Assembly (NCBI GenBank): GCA_003456125.1 | Contig: DMPD01000030.1 | Span: forward strand, 1 to 16,071 | From: Cyanobacteria bacterium UBA8156 | GTDB lineage: Bacteria; Cyanobacteriota; Cyanobacteriia; Pseudanabaenales; Pseudanabaenaceae | Reading direction: 5' to 3' | DNA length: 16,071 nucleotides | Shown here: positions 7,348 to 14,684 of the stretch, piece by piece | How positions within the stretch are numbered: position 1 is the first letter of the stretch | Layout of the letters: the number at the start of each line of letters is the position of its first letter | Notes under the pieces: model-generated | Seen by the model: only the letters and a program-made list of their open reading frames with translations | Told to the model about the DNA's origin: nothing | The model's database searches: none | Position numbers and translations under genes: made by a program

Positions 7348-7420
7348 GGTTCGCGGCGAACAGCGAAGATGGGGGTGGGTGGCCCATAATAGAGGCCTGT
7401 TGTCAGTATTGTCCCGAACT

Positions 7421-8686
7421 ATGGTTGCGGCTCCTGAGGTGGTGACAGCGGCGTTTTTGCCCGCCGAAGAATTTGATCGCGCAGATTTTGATCGCTACGT
7501 GATGGGTACCTACGCCCGCTTTCCCATTGCCCTAGAGCGGGGGGAAGGCTGCCGTGTGTGGGATACCGAAGGCAAATCCTATTTGGATTTTGTGGCCGGG
7601 ATTGCCACCTGTACGCTGGGCCATTCCCATCCGCTCGTGGCGGCCGCCGTGCAAGCGCAAATGCAAACGCTGCAACACGTTTCCAATTTGTACTATACCC
7701 GCTGGCAGGGGGCTTTGGCCCAATGGTTGGTGGAAAACTCGGCGGCGGATCGCGCGTTCTTTTGCAACTCGGGAGCGGAAGCCAACGAAGGAGCGATCAA
7801 ACTGGCGCGCAAATACGCGCACAAAGTATTGAACATCGCCGAACCCGTGATCCTGTCGGCCCACAGCAGCTTTCATGGGCGCACGCTGGCCACCGTCACC
7901 GCCACCGGCCAACCCAAATACCAAAAGCCCTTCACGCCTTTGCCGACGGGGTTTGATTACATTCCCTACAACGATTTGCCGGCATTGCAGGCCGCCCTTG
8001 CCAAACACCAGGGAAAAGTTTGTGCGGTGCTGATCGAGCCGTTGCAAGGGGAAGGGGGGGTTCGCCCCGGCGATCGCGAATACTTTCAGGGTTTGCGGGC
8101 TTTGTGCGACGAACACCGTCTTTTGCTGATGGTGGACGAAGTGCAGGCTGGTATGGGGCGCAGCGGCAAACTGTGGGGCTACGAAAACCTGGGGATTGTG
8201 CCGGACGTGATCACCACCGCCAAAGGATTGGGGGGCGGCTTCCCCATTGGGGCGATGTTGTGCCGGGAATCCTGCAACGTGTTCGATCCCGGTGACCACG
8301 CCAGTACCTTTGGCGGCAACCCCTTGGCCTGCCGGGTGGGGTTAACCGTCTGCGAAACCCTGGTGCAGGAAAATGTTTTGGCCAACGTGCGCGATCGCGG
8401 TGAGCAGTTGCAGGCCGGTCTTCAGTCTCTCGTGGCGCGCTACCCGCACCTTTGTGCGGCGGAGCGGGGTTGGGGACTGCTGCGGGGCTTGGTCTTGCCG
8501 GAAAACAGCCCCATGCAGGCCCGGGATGTGGTGGCCGCGGCGATCGCCGAAGGGTTGTTGTTGGTACCGGCCGGCACCCAAGTGGTGCGGTTTGTGCCGC
8601 CTCTGATTGTCACGGCAGCGGAAATGGCCGAGGCGCTGGCGGCTCTGGAACGGGCGATCGGTAAGCTGGCCGCTTCCCATTCCTGA
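7421..8686 (+). CDS. argD: Acetylornithine aminotransferase
   Basis: A 421-residue class III PLP aminotransferase that converts N-acetylglutamate semialdehyde to N-acetylornithine in arginine biosynthesis. Visible motifs are TYARFPIALERGEG, DFVAGIATCTLGHSHP, FFCNSGAEANEGAIKLARK (cofactor phosphate site), FHGRTLATVTATG, LIEPLQGEGGV, LLMVDEVQAGMGRSGK with the PLP-contacting Asp, TTAKGLGGGFPIGA with the Schiff-base Lys268, and HASTFGGNPLACRVG. The frame is open back to 7310, which overlaps the EgtC-like gene; the ATG at 7421 (MVAAPEVVTAAFLPAEEFDR) gives the usual length. There is no Shine-Dalgarno. CATAAT at 7385-7390 could be a -10 box, so it may have its own promoter although it follows the EgtC-like gene closely. 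LysJ or ornithine aminotransferase are less likely alternatives. Confidence 0.95.
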   Translation: MVAAPEVVTAAFLPAEEFDRADFDRYVMGTYARFPIALERGEGCRVWDTEGKSYLDFVAGIATCTLGHSHPLVAAAVQAQMQTLQHVSNLYYTRWQGALAQWLVENSAADRAFFCNSGAEANEGAIKLARKYAHKVLNIAEPVILSAHSSFHGRTLATVTATGQPKYQKPFTPLPTGFDYIPYNDLPALQAALAKHQGKVCAVLIEPLQGEGGVRPGDREYFQGLRALCDEHRLLLMVDEVQAGMGRSGKLWGYENLGIVPDVITTAKGLGGGFPIGAMLCRESCNVFDPGDHASTFGGNPLACRVGLTVCETLVQENVLANVRDRGEQLQAGLQSLVARYPHLCAAERGWGLLRGLVLPENSPMQARDVVAAAIAEGLLLVPAGTQVVRFVPPLIVTAAEMAEALAALERAIGKLAASHS

Positions 8687-8693
8687 GCAATCC

Positions 8694-8775
8694 CCCTCAC
8701 CCTAAATCCCTCTCCCCCAAGGAGTGAGGGACTTGCCAAATGGCTCTTCGTTTCCCTCTCCCGTCCTGGGAGAGG
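8694..8775. repeat. C/T-rich dispersed-type repeat with two hairpins downstream of argD
   Basis: The stretch holds two inverted repeats. CCCTCAC (8694-8700) pairs with GTGAGGG (8724-8730). CCTCTCCC (8755-8762) pairs perfectly with GGGAGAGG (8768-8775) across a 5-base loop. The wording CCCTCACCCTAAATCCCTCT strongly resembles a high-copy intergenic repeat I recall from many cyanobacterial genomes, especially filamentous ones. It lies 8 bases after the argD stop between convergent genes, so transcripts from either side would carry the hairpins and they could help end or stabilise the mRNA, although no T-run follows. Confidence 0.65.
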
Positions 8776-8782
8776 TAATGCT

Positions 8783-8843
8783 CTTGACTCAAACTTGACT
8801 GAAACCTGACCTAAACCTTACCTAAACCTTACTTAAACCTTAG
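8783..8843. repeat. 11-bp tandem repeat, five and a half copies
   Basis: Five consecutive 11-base units (CTTGACTCAAA, CTTGACTGAAA, CCTGACCTAAA, CCTTACCTAAA, CCTTACTTAAA) are followed by the partial unit CCTTAG. The copies drift gradually from one end to the other. The last bases overlap the stop codon of the SpoIID-domain gene (8842-8840). The period is close to one helical turn. Confidence 0.85.
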
Positions 8844-9685
8844 CGTAGGGGTTCGTCGCGGTACCACCAGGACAGGATTTGCAGCCAGTTCCAGCCAGCC
8901 TTGGCCATTTGGTGGGTCATTTCCTGATCGAGGTGTTGACCGTCGGACACCGGCATGTAGCCGCCGCCCCAGCTAATCCAGTTGCGAGGCAGACGAGCCC
9001 GGTAATAACCCTTAAACCCTTGCCGGAGCATGTAGCCAGAAGTGGCCGTTACGGCTTTATCGCTGCGGGCATGAATCACCGGCCGGGTTTGGGAAGTTTT
9101 CGGGTCAAAGCGGTAGAAGCCGCTGTAGACTTGGTCACGGGTATCGCTTACCAAATCGTAGGGAGCTTCGCCCCATTTTTGCTGGCGTTGGGTATTGACG
9201 GCATAGGTACGGGCCGCCACCGCCTGGGCCTTGAGGGCATCTAGGTGCCAACTGGCGGGCATTTCGCTGGGCACTACGCTGCGCAGGTATTCTTCCAACG
9301 GTACCACATTGATGGCGATCGCCCGATTGCGCCAGGGGCGAATTTCAATTTCATTGGGGTAAAGGTTATCGCCCACCTGAATCAAACCATTGTTTTCTAC
9401 CTGAATCCGGCTGACTTGAGTGGCCGGAATCCGATGCCAGCGGCCCGGTGTCAGAGTGATTGGGTTCTGGCCGGTCGGCTGCCAAGTAGCGGGCTGCGTC
9501 ACCGCCACCGGAATTTCGCGGGTTGAGGTTTCCCGCACCAAAACCCGGAGCATGTTGGCCCAAGCGGCGGCACCGCTTCCCAACCACAGAGCCAGAGCCA
9601 ACAGGAAGAAGGCACCTTGAGGGAACTTTTTCTGTTGCACCAGCCCAGAGCTCTTTCCCTCAACACCCGTCATGTCAATACTCAT
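8840..9685 (-). CDS. SpoIID/LytB domain protein, membrane-anchored or secreted
   Basis: A 281-residue protein with an N-terminal hydrophobic segment (about residues 23-43, FFLLALALWLGSGAAAWA) that is a signal peptide or anchor; AAAWAN could be cleaved. After a region of about 80 residues with an LTPGRWHRI stretch comes the SpoIID/LytB core: INVVPLEEYLRSVVPSEMPASW, then LDALKAQAVAARTYAV, APYDLVSDTRDQVYSGF and AVTATSGYMLRQG. The Glu in PSEM corresponds to the catalytic acid of SpoIID, a lytic transglycosylase that cuts denuded peptidoglycan in spore formers. Cyanobacterial relatives probably act in cell-wall remodelling; this is inferred. The frame is open to a TTG at 9718, but the ATG at 9685 (MSIDMTG) with GAGAG upstream is preferred. 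The C-terminal about 45 residues, rich in Trp and Gly, follow the family core. Confidence 0.85.
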   Translation of the reverse strand: MSIDMTGVEGKSSGLVQQKKFPQGAFFLLALALWLGSGAAAWANMLRVLVRETSTREIPVAVTQPATWQPTGQNPITLTPGRWHRIPATQVSRIQVENNGLIQVGDNLYPNEIEIRPWRNRAIAINVVPLEEYLRSVVPSEMPASWHLDALKAQAVAARTYAVNTQRQQKWGEAPYDLVSDTRDQVYSGFYRFDPKTSQTRPVIHARSDKAVTATSGYMLRQGFKGYYRARLPRNWISWGGGYMPVSDGQHLDQEMTHQMAKAGWNWLQILSWWYRDEPLR

Positions 9686-9709
9686 GCCGAAACTCTCACG
9701 TGCGACAGA

Positions 9710-9715
9710 ACTATA
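9710..9715 (-). promoter_or_regulatory. Possible -10 box for the SpoIID-domain gene
   Basis: On the minus strand TATAGT lies 24 bases before the ATG at 9685 and is preceded by TG. No good -35 match is seen at the expected distance, so this is a weak call. The short leader would still contain the GAGAG ribosome site. Confidence 0.3.
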
Positions 9716-9718
9716 CAA

Positions 9719-10200
9719 CTAGAAGGGCAGTTCGACACCCTAAGTGTGCGAATTTCGCCCAACGCGCTCGATTTTGCCTCCTCTGACCGACTCCTGCTGC
9801 ACACAATCCAGGTTCCCAAAAACCTTGGCCGACCTGCGGCCATTGAGGCTTGTCAAACCTATGGTCACAACCCAGACTTTCCCAGACCAACCACGACCAG
9901 AGAAAGAACGGATCGGGTTGGCAAGGAAGATGTTGGAAAGGAAGATTGTGGTAACGAGAAAAGGTGCTTGAGAAATTGCCCCCCAATCGCCGTTAGCAGG
10001 AGATACACGGTAAGAGAGGTCGCCACCCGAAAGATGTTCCGCAATTTGCGGTTCAAGAACAGGCAATTTTCCCGGATTATAGCGGCAAAATTCCCCAAGA
10101 GCGAACGCTCTTTGGCGTAGATGTGCCTATGAAAGGTCGGAATCCCCATGGCATCAGGGATTCCCGGCAAAATTGCCCAAAGGGGGCTTTACGGGGGCGC
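9719..10200. other. Gene-poor region upstream of rnpB
   Basis: About 480 bases without a gene I can defend. All open frames here are basic, low in family-like motifs, and overlap one another. A minus-strand frame at 9865-10170 encodes 101 residues with one hydrophobic stretch (VATSLTVYLLLTAIGG) and is the least unlikely, but it has no recognisable homology. Base composition is less GC-rich than the genes around it and HIP1 sites are absent. A loosely repeated AAGGAAGATGTTGG / AAGGAAGATTGTGG pair sits at 9923-9936 and 9938-9951. It could hold an unrecognised small RNA or the remains of a gene. Confidence 0.5.
10139..10164. other. Hairpin upstream of rnpB
   Basis: GGAATCCC (10139-10146) pairs perfectly with GGGATTCC (10157-10164) across a 10-base loop. 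A second short inverted repeat, GGCAA/TTGCC, follows immediately. There is no T-run, so it is not a standard terminator. Its position about 35 bases before the rnpB -10 box suggests a transcription-boundary or regulatory element. Confidence 0.4.
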
Positions 10201-10206
10201 TAAGAT
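10201..10206 (+). promoter_or_regulatory. Probable -10 box of rnpB
   Basis: TAAGAT lies 7-9 bases before the inferred 5' end of the RNase P RNA, the spacing expected for a -10 hexamer. No -35 at 16-18 bases is convincing; TTGCCC at 10173-10178 is 22 bases away, too far. Confidence 0.45.
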
Positions 10207-10212
10207 GTCAAG

Positions 10213-10617
10213 TAGGGAAGGAGGGGCGATGGTTGCGAAAAAGATTTTCTTTTTCGAGGAAAGTCCGGGCTTCCGCGAAGGCAAGGCTGCTGGATAACGT
10301 CCAGTGCGAGCGATCGCGAGGAAAGTGCCACAGAAACATACCGCCAACGGGTGTCCCAAGCGGGTCTTGGGCATTGCGGGCAAGGGTGCAATGGTGCGGT
10401 AAGAGCGCACCGGCCGTATCGAGAGGTACGGGCTTGGTAAACCCCAGTCGGAAGCAAGGCGAAGCAAGGCCCCGGCGCCTTCACCGGGAAATTGCGTACC
10501 CCTATGGGGTTGGTGCCGCTTGAGGTGTTCGGCAACGGACATCCCAGACAGATAACCATCCCGATGGCACTTTTGGGTGCCGTCGGAACAAAACCCGGCT
10601 TACCACCTGCTTCCCGT
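10213..10617 (+). ncRNA. rnpB: RNase P RNA
   Basis: The catalytic RNA of ribonuclease P, which matures tRNA 5' ends, is recognised by its universal elements in order: GAGGAAAGTCCGGGCT (10255-10270), GCTGGATAACGTCCAGTGCG, GAGGAAAGTGCCACAGAAAC, ATACCGCC, AAGGGTGCAATGGTGCGGTA followed by AGAGCGCACCG, GTAAACCCC, GGAAGCAAGGCGAAGCAAGG, CAGATAACCATCC and, near the 3' end, ACAAAACCCGGCTTAC. The ends were set by the terminal P1 helix: GGGAAGGAGG near 10215 pairs with CCACCTGCTTCCC near 10603-10615 with one mismatch in the core. The P3 stem CGAAAAAGA/TCTTTTTCG is visible with a 3-base loop around 10233-10253. The length, about 405 nt, is normal for cyanobacterial A-type RNase P RNA. A HIP1 site lies inside (about 10311). 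Ends are accurate to a few bases. Confidence 0.95.
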
Positions 10618-10658
10618 TTCCCCGCTTTGGCTATTGTGCTCTAACCATCTGGAACATT

Positions 10659-12977
10659 GTGGGTACATCCCCTGCGCTGAAAAAGTTCTTGCTGTGTCCG
10701 CCCCGCCAATGGATTGGGCGTTTGGCTGTGGGTGGAACGTTTGTTTGTTTGGTGACGGTGGTGGGGGGGCGATTTTTCTGGGAGCCGCGGTCGCGGGTAG
10801 GCATGCCGGTTCCCTTTGATGTGCGGGCCCCCAGGGATGCCGAAGTGCTGGATCGGTCTACTACGGCTCGTCAACGGGAGGAGGCTCGCAACAATGCGGC
10901 GCCGGTTTTTACGGTAGAGGAAACGGCATTGACGCCATCCCAAGACGCTTTGACGGGTTTGCTGCAAGGTTTGGAACGGTTGCGCGTTAAGGCGGGCCCG
11001 TTTCCCTATGTCGAGGTGCAAGTTTTGTCGTTGAACGCCCAGCAGTTTTTGCGGGGATGCTCGGAAGAAGTGTGGCAAGCGCTGCAAGCTCAAGCTGTGG
11101 GGCGACCGCAACAGGCGTTGCCTTTGCCATCGCCCTTGGCGACCGCAGCCGGGGCCGAATTGGCGGCTTTGTATCGCAGGGATGCGGCGGCCTATGCCCA
11201 ATTGGTGGCGTTGATGCCCCGCACCCGGTTGCAGTATCGCCGGGCGATCGCCGCGCTGTCGCAGGAAAGCAATGGCCCCCCCCGGGAAGTATTGGAAATC
11301 ACGGATGCCCAATGGCAAATCGATCGGCAAGTGGCTCCTTTGGTGTTGGCGGATTTGCTCCGGGGGGGAGTGGTGGCCGGTTTGCCGCCGGAAGCGCTGG
11401 CGCATCGGGTCGATGCCCATCGCTTGGTGCCGTTGGCGGTTCCCCGGCGGCAGGTGTTGCGGTACCTGATGCAACAGTCGGTATATCCTAGTCTGCGCTT
11501 GGACTGGTTGGCCACGGAACGACGACGGCTGCAGGCGGCGGAGGGCATTACGGTCACGGTTGCGGTGCGATCGGGGGAGGTGCTGGTGCGGGCCGGCCAA
11601 ACCCTGACCCAGGCTCAGTTTGATTTGTTGGATGCCCTGGGTTTGACCCAGCGTCGCCCCAACGGGCTGGGCATTGCCTTGGCGGCGGGAGCGGTGGGGA
11701 TAGCGGTGTGGGCGTTTGTCCGGGGTACCCGCAACCTGCGGCAAACGGGGGATGTGATGGCGGTTTGCCTGACGGTCACGGCGGTGGCGATCGCTGCTGT
11801 GGGGCTGCGCTTGCAAATTGGTTTGGCGTTGGTGCCCTTGGCGGTGAGCGGGACGGTGTTGGGCAGTTTCTACGGCCGGCGGACGGCGATGGTGGGCACG
11901 AGCTTGCTGACCCTGTTGCTGGCGATCGCCCTGGAGTGGACGTGGATTGGCTATGTACCGTTGGTGGTGGGGGCGGCCCTGGCGGCGGCCGCGTGCGATC
12001 GCCCCAGCAGTCGGGCCCAATTGGCGGCCATTGGTTTGGCGGTGGGGGTGGTGCAGGCCGTGGTTTTTGTGGTGTTGACCGTTTTGTTTGGCGGACTGCC
12101 AATGCCGGAATTGCTGGCTTTGGCTTGGCAGTATGCGCTGGGGGGGGTGCTGTCTTCCAGCGTGGCCTTGGCGGTATTGCCCTACCTGGAGCACGTGGCC
12201 TACGCCATCACGCCCATTCGCCTGGCGGAATTGGCCAACCTGGATCGCCCCTTGTTGCGGCGCTTGGCGACGGAGGCCCCCGGTACCTTTCAGCACACCT
12301 TGTTTGTGGTCAACTTAGCGGAAGCGGCGGCCCGGGAACTGGGGGCTGATACGGCGCTGGTGCGGACGGGTACCCTCTACCATGACATCGGCAAAACGTT
12401 GCAGCCGGAATACTTCATCGAAAACCAGATGGGGCAACCCAATCCCCACGATGCCCTGGACGATCCGTGGCGCAGTGCCCAAATCATCAAAGAACACGTT
12501 ACCGGTGGGTTGCGGCTGGCCCAACGCTATGGCTTGCCGGAACTGTTGCAGACGTTTATCCCGGAACACCAGGGCACCATTGCGATCTCGTATTTTTGGC
12601 ACAAAGCCCAACAGCGAGACCCGGAGGCCCGGATGGAAGATTTTCGGTACGAGGGGCCGGCCCCCCAATCCCGCGAAACCGGCGTTGTCATGTTGGCGGA
12701 TGCCTGCGAAGCGGCCCTGCGATCGCTGGGGACGGAGGTGGCGATCGAAGAAGCACGGGAAACCCTCTGGCGGATTTTTCAGGCCCGCTGGCAAGATGGA
12801 CAACTCAACGATGCCGGCCTGAGTGTGGGGGATTTGGAACGGATTGCGGAAGTGTTTGTTCGGGTATGGCAAGAGCGCAACCACGGTCGGATCAAGTATC
12901 CGCCTCTTTCTCAGAAGTTGGATCCGACGGGGGCGGCGCTGCCCAGTCCGTTTCCGCGATCGCCGCTACCCCATTAA
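10659..12977 (+). CDS. 7TM-HD family membrane phosphohydrolase (PgpH/YqfF-like, probable c-di-AMP phosphodiesterase)
   Basis: A 772-residue integral membrane protein of the 7TMR-HD type. Segment 1 (about 20-38, GRLAVGGTFVCLVTVVGG) precedes an extracytoplasmic domain (about 45-325: PFDVRAPRDAEVLDRSTTAR, AAPVF, ITVTVAVRSGEVLVRAGQTLT). Six or more membrane segments follow (about 330-525), then a cytoplasmic HD hydrolase domain. Metal ligands visible are His546 (FQHTLFVVNLAEAAA), His575-Asp576 (LYHDIGKT), the conserved NPHD, a later His in IKEHVTGG and His in PEHQGT. In Listeria PgpH this family hydrolyses c-di-AMP; the same role here is by homology. The start is GTG at 10659, just after an in-frame stop and with no Shine-Dalgarno; a slightly later TTG is possible. 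It starts 40 bases after rnpB. The last 86 bases overlap the end of the convergent AI-2E transporter gene. Confidence 0.92.
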   Translation: MGTSPALKKFLLCPPRQWIGRLAVGGTFVCLVTVVGGRFFWEPRSRVGMPVPFDVRAPRDAEVLDRSTTARQREEARNNAAPVFTVEETALTPSQDALTGLLQGLERLRVKAGPFPYVEVQVLSLNAQQFLRGCSEEVWQALQAQAVGRPQQALPLPSPLATAAGAELAALYRRDAAAYAQLVALMPRTRLQYRRAIAALSQESNGPPREVLEITDAQWQIDRQVAPLVLADLLRGGVVAGLPPEALAHRVDAHRLVPLAVPRRQVLRYLMQQSVYPSLRLDWLATERRRLQAAEGITVTVAVRSGEVLVRAGQTLTQAQFDLLDALGLTQRRPNGLGIALAAGAVGIAVWAFVRGTRNLRQTGDVMAVCLTVTAVAIAAVGLRLQIGLALVPLAVSGTVLGSFYGRRTAMVGTSLLTLLLAIALEWTWIGYVPLVVGAALAAAACDRPSSRAQLAAIGLAVGVVQAVVFVVLTVLFGGLPMPELLALAWQYALGGVLSSSVALAVLPYLEHVAYAITPIRLAELANLDRPLLRRLATEAPGTFQHTLFVVNLAEAAARELGADTALVRTGTLYHDIGKTLQPEYFIENQMGQPNPHDALDDPWRSAQIIKEHVTGGLRLAQRYGLPELLQTFIPEHQGTIAISYFWHKAQQRDPEARMEDFRYEGPAPQSRETGVVMLADACEAALRSLGTEVAIEEARETLWRIFQARWQDGQLNDAGLSVGDLERIAEVFVRVWQERNHGRIKYPPLSQKLDPTGAALPSPFPRSPLPH

Positions 12978-14019
12978 CTTGAGGGTTAAATTGAGGGTGG
13001 TGCCGGTAGTGCAAAAACAAAATTTTGCCGATGCCGGCCACCGGCGGTGCCACCAAAGCACCGATCACCCCCAATAGTTCGGCGCCAACAATAATGGACA
13101 TCAACAGTTCAAAGGGATCGAGGTTGAGGTAGGGGCCCACCAACCAGGGTTGCAGTACCCAGGCTTCGATTTGTTGCAGCACAAAAGAGGCGGCTACCAC
13201 CGCCCCAATGGTGATCGCGCCCCCGTTCCAAGCGACCAACACCATGGGAATCAAACCCAAGACGGGCCCCACAAACGGAATGAGGTTGGCCACCGCTGCC
13301 AGCAACCCCAAGGCCCCGGCAAACGATACCTGGAGCATCACCAACACCAAGTACGTACAAAATCATAAGAGGGCAGAAGTACCCAACTTGCCCAAGACGT
13401 AGGCCCCCAAACAACGACAAATGGGGGGCAACAACGACCGGACTTCGGCTTGGACGTTCGGTGCCAACGGCGACAGGGCCCGGTGGAGCAGGGCATCGGA
13501 GTTCACAACAAAATACCAGGTCAGCAGCAGGCTTAACAGGGTCAACCCCAACCCGTTCAAAATTTGAAAGGTGAGGTTAACGGTTTGCCCTGCCAGCTCA
13601 CGGGTTTGCCCCGCCAGTTCCCGGCCCAGGGTCTGCAATTGCTCCCAGATGTCCCGCGACTGGACAAAATTGCTAATGTCTTGGGGCGTTAACCCCAGAA
13701 AATTGCGATCGGGTACCTGAATTTGCCGCAACAAATCGGGGAACTTCACCAGAAATTGACCCACCTCCGTCACCAATCGGGGGGCCGGGGCCAGGGTCAG
13801 CACCAATACCAAGAACAATCCCAAATACAAAATCCCCACGGCCCAGCTGCGGGAGATTTTCCAGCGTTGCATTTCTTGCACCACCGGCGAAATGGCCCCC
13901 GCCAAAAACAGGGCGATCGCCACCAGTTGCAAGGTTTGCCGTAGCCTCCAGGCCAGAAAAATACCCAGCAGCCCCAACAGCCCCCGCCGCACGTAGCGCC
14001 AAAATTTAGCTTCCGTCAT
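12892..14019 (-). pseudogene. AI-2E family transporter (PerM-like) interrupted by an in-frame TGA
   Basis: Read through one stop codon, this is a 375-codon AI-2E/PerM family membrane protein. It starts MTEAKFWRYVRRGLLGLLGI; hydrophobic segments lie near 10-40 and 60-85, followed by a soluble amphipathic region with a REL/AGQTRELAGQTV stretch, and a TM near 165-190 (LNGLGLTLLSLLLTWYFVV). The stop, codon 219 (bases 13365-13363), falls inside the next segment: YVLGKLGTSALL, stop, FCTYLVLVMLQVSFAGAL, then NLIPFVGPVLGLIP, the family's best motif. The number of residues from the Gly-Lys to NLIP equals that of intact relatives as I recall them, so nothing is inserted or deleted. Family members export signals or small molecules or ions; the substrate here is unknown. 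Its ATG overlaps the rhomboid stop (ATGA), implying coupled translation. Its 3' end overlaps the convergent HD gene by 86 bases. Confidence 0.85.
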
Positions 14020-14624
14020 GGCGATCGCCGGGGTTGGGCCAACAACCGCGCCGCCAGAATGCCCCCCAAAAAGCCGAAGAGGTGCCCTTCCCACGAAATG
14101 TGCCCCTGGCTGGGCAATACCCCCCAAATCAACCCGCCGTAGGCAATCCCCGTAATCAAAGCCACCGCCACCGCGATCGCGCTGCGCTCAAAATACCCAC
14201 GAAACAGCAAATACCCGAAATACCCGAATACCACCCCGCTGGCGCCAATGTGCAACGCCGGTCGCCCAAATACCCAGGTGCCCAAACCGCTGCTGAGGGC
14301 GGCGATCGCCGACACCCAGAAAAAATCCGCCCGCTCCCGCGCCGACACCAGCCAACCCATAATCAAAAACGGCACGGTGTTGGCCAGCAGGTGTTCAAAT
14401 CCCCCGTGCAAAAACGGCGCGAACAAAATCCCCCGCAACCCGATCGCCGTGCGGGGAAAGATACCGTACACATCCAAAGACCGGCTGAGGATAGGACGGG
14501 CGATCGCCTGGTCGACAATTTCCACGGCCCAAAGCACCGCCACACTGCCCAACAACAGTTGACCTTGGACTTTGAGTTCCGCCAAGATGCCGACTCCGGG
14601 CGATCGGTTTGGGGATGGTTTCAT
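14016..14624 (-). CDS. Rhomboid family intramembrane serine protease
   Basis: A 202-residue polytopic membrane protein with rhomboid signatures: FAPFLHGGFEHLLANT (residues 68-83, His78 in the conserved HxxxN motif), the catalytic GASG with Ser129 (HIGASGVVFGYFGYLLFRGY), and His181 in ISWEGHLFGFLGG as the second member of the Ser-His dyad. Six membrane segments can be counted, starting at about residue 22. Rhomboids cut substrate proteins within the membrane; the substrate here is unknown. The ATG at 14624 has an excellent ribosome site, AAAGGAG (14637-14631), 6 bases away. Its TGA overlaps the ATG of the AI-2E transporter in an ATGA junction, so the two form an operon, with nurA divergent. 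Confidence 0.92.
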   Translation of the reverse strand: MKPSPNRSPGVGILAELKVQGQLLLGSVAVLWAVEIVDQAIARPILSRSLDVYGIFPRTAIGLRGILFAPFLHGGFEHLLANTVPFLIMGWLVSARERADFFWVSAIAALSSGLGTWVFGRPALHIGASGVVFGYFGYLLFRGYFERSAIAVAVALITGIAYGGLIWGVLPSQGHISWEGHLFGFLGGILAARLLAQPRRSP

Positions 14625-14644
14625 GGTGGACTCCTTTGCTTGGG

Positions 14645-14650
14645 ATTGTA
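14645..14650 (-). promoter_or_regulatory. Possible -10 box for the rhomboid/AI-2E operon
   Basis: On the minus strand TACAAT lies 20 bases before the rhomboid ATG, leaving room for the AAAGGAG ribosome site in a very short leader. No clear TTGACA-like -35 box is found at 16-18 bases. The gap to divergent nurA is only about 60 bases, so the two promoters must overlap. Confidence 0.4.
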
Positions 14651-14684
14651 TCCATTACCATGCTTGTAGTGTATGGGGTTGGCG

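Noticed and set aside
8783..8843. CRISPR-like array
   Set aside because: Units are 11 bp with no spacers and no cas genes are present.
9617..10120. A 167-residue plus-strand open frame
   Set aside because: It begins inside the SpoIID-domain gene on the other strand, is basic and featureless, and has no ribosome site.
10641..12296. A 551-residue minus-strand open frame
   Set aside because: It is antisense to the 7TM-HD gene and made of Gln/Arg/His-rich sequence typical of a shadow frame.
13109..13420. Frameshift explanation for the AI-2E interruption
   Set aside because: The alternative frame does not continue the transporter; the original frame resumes directly after TGA with correct spacing, so it is a nonsense change, not a shift.
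1271..14019. Genome-wide reassignment of TAG or TGA
   Set aside because: Both codons end several intact genes in the window at the expected C-termini.
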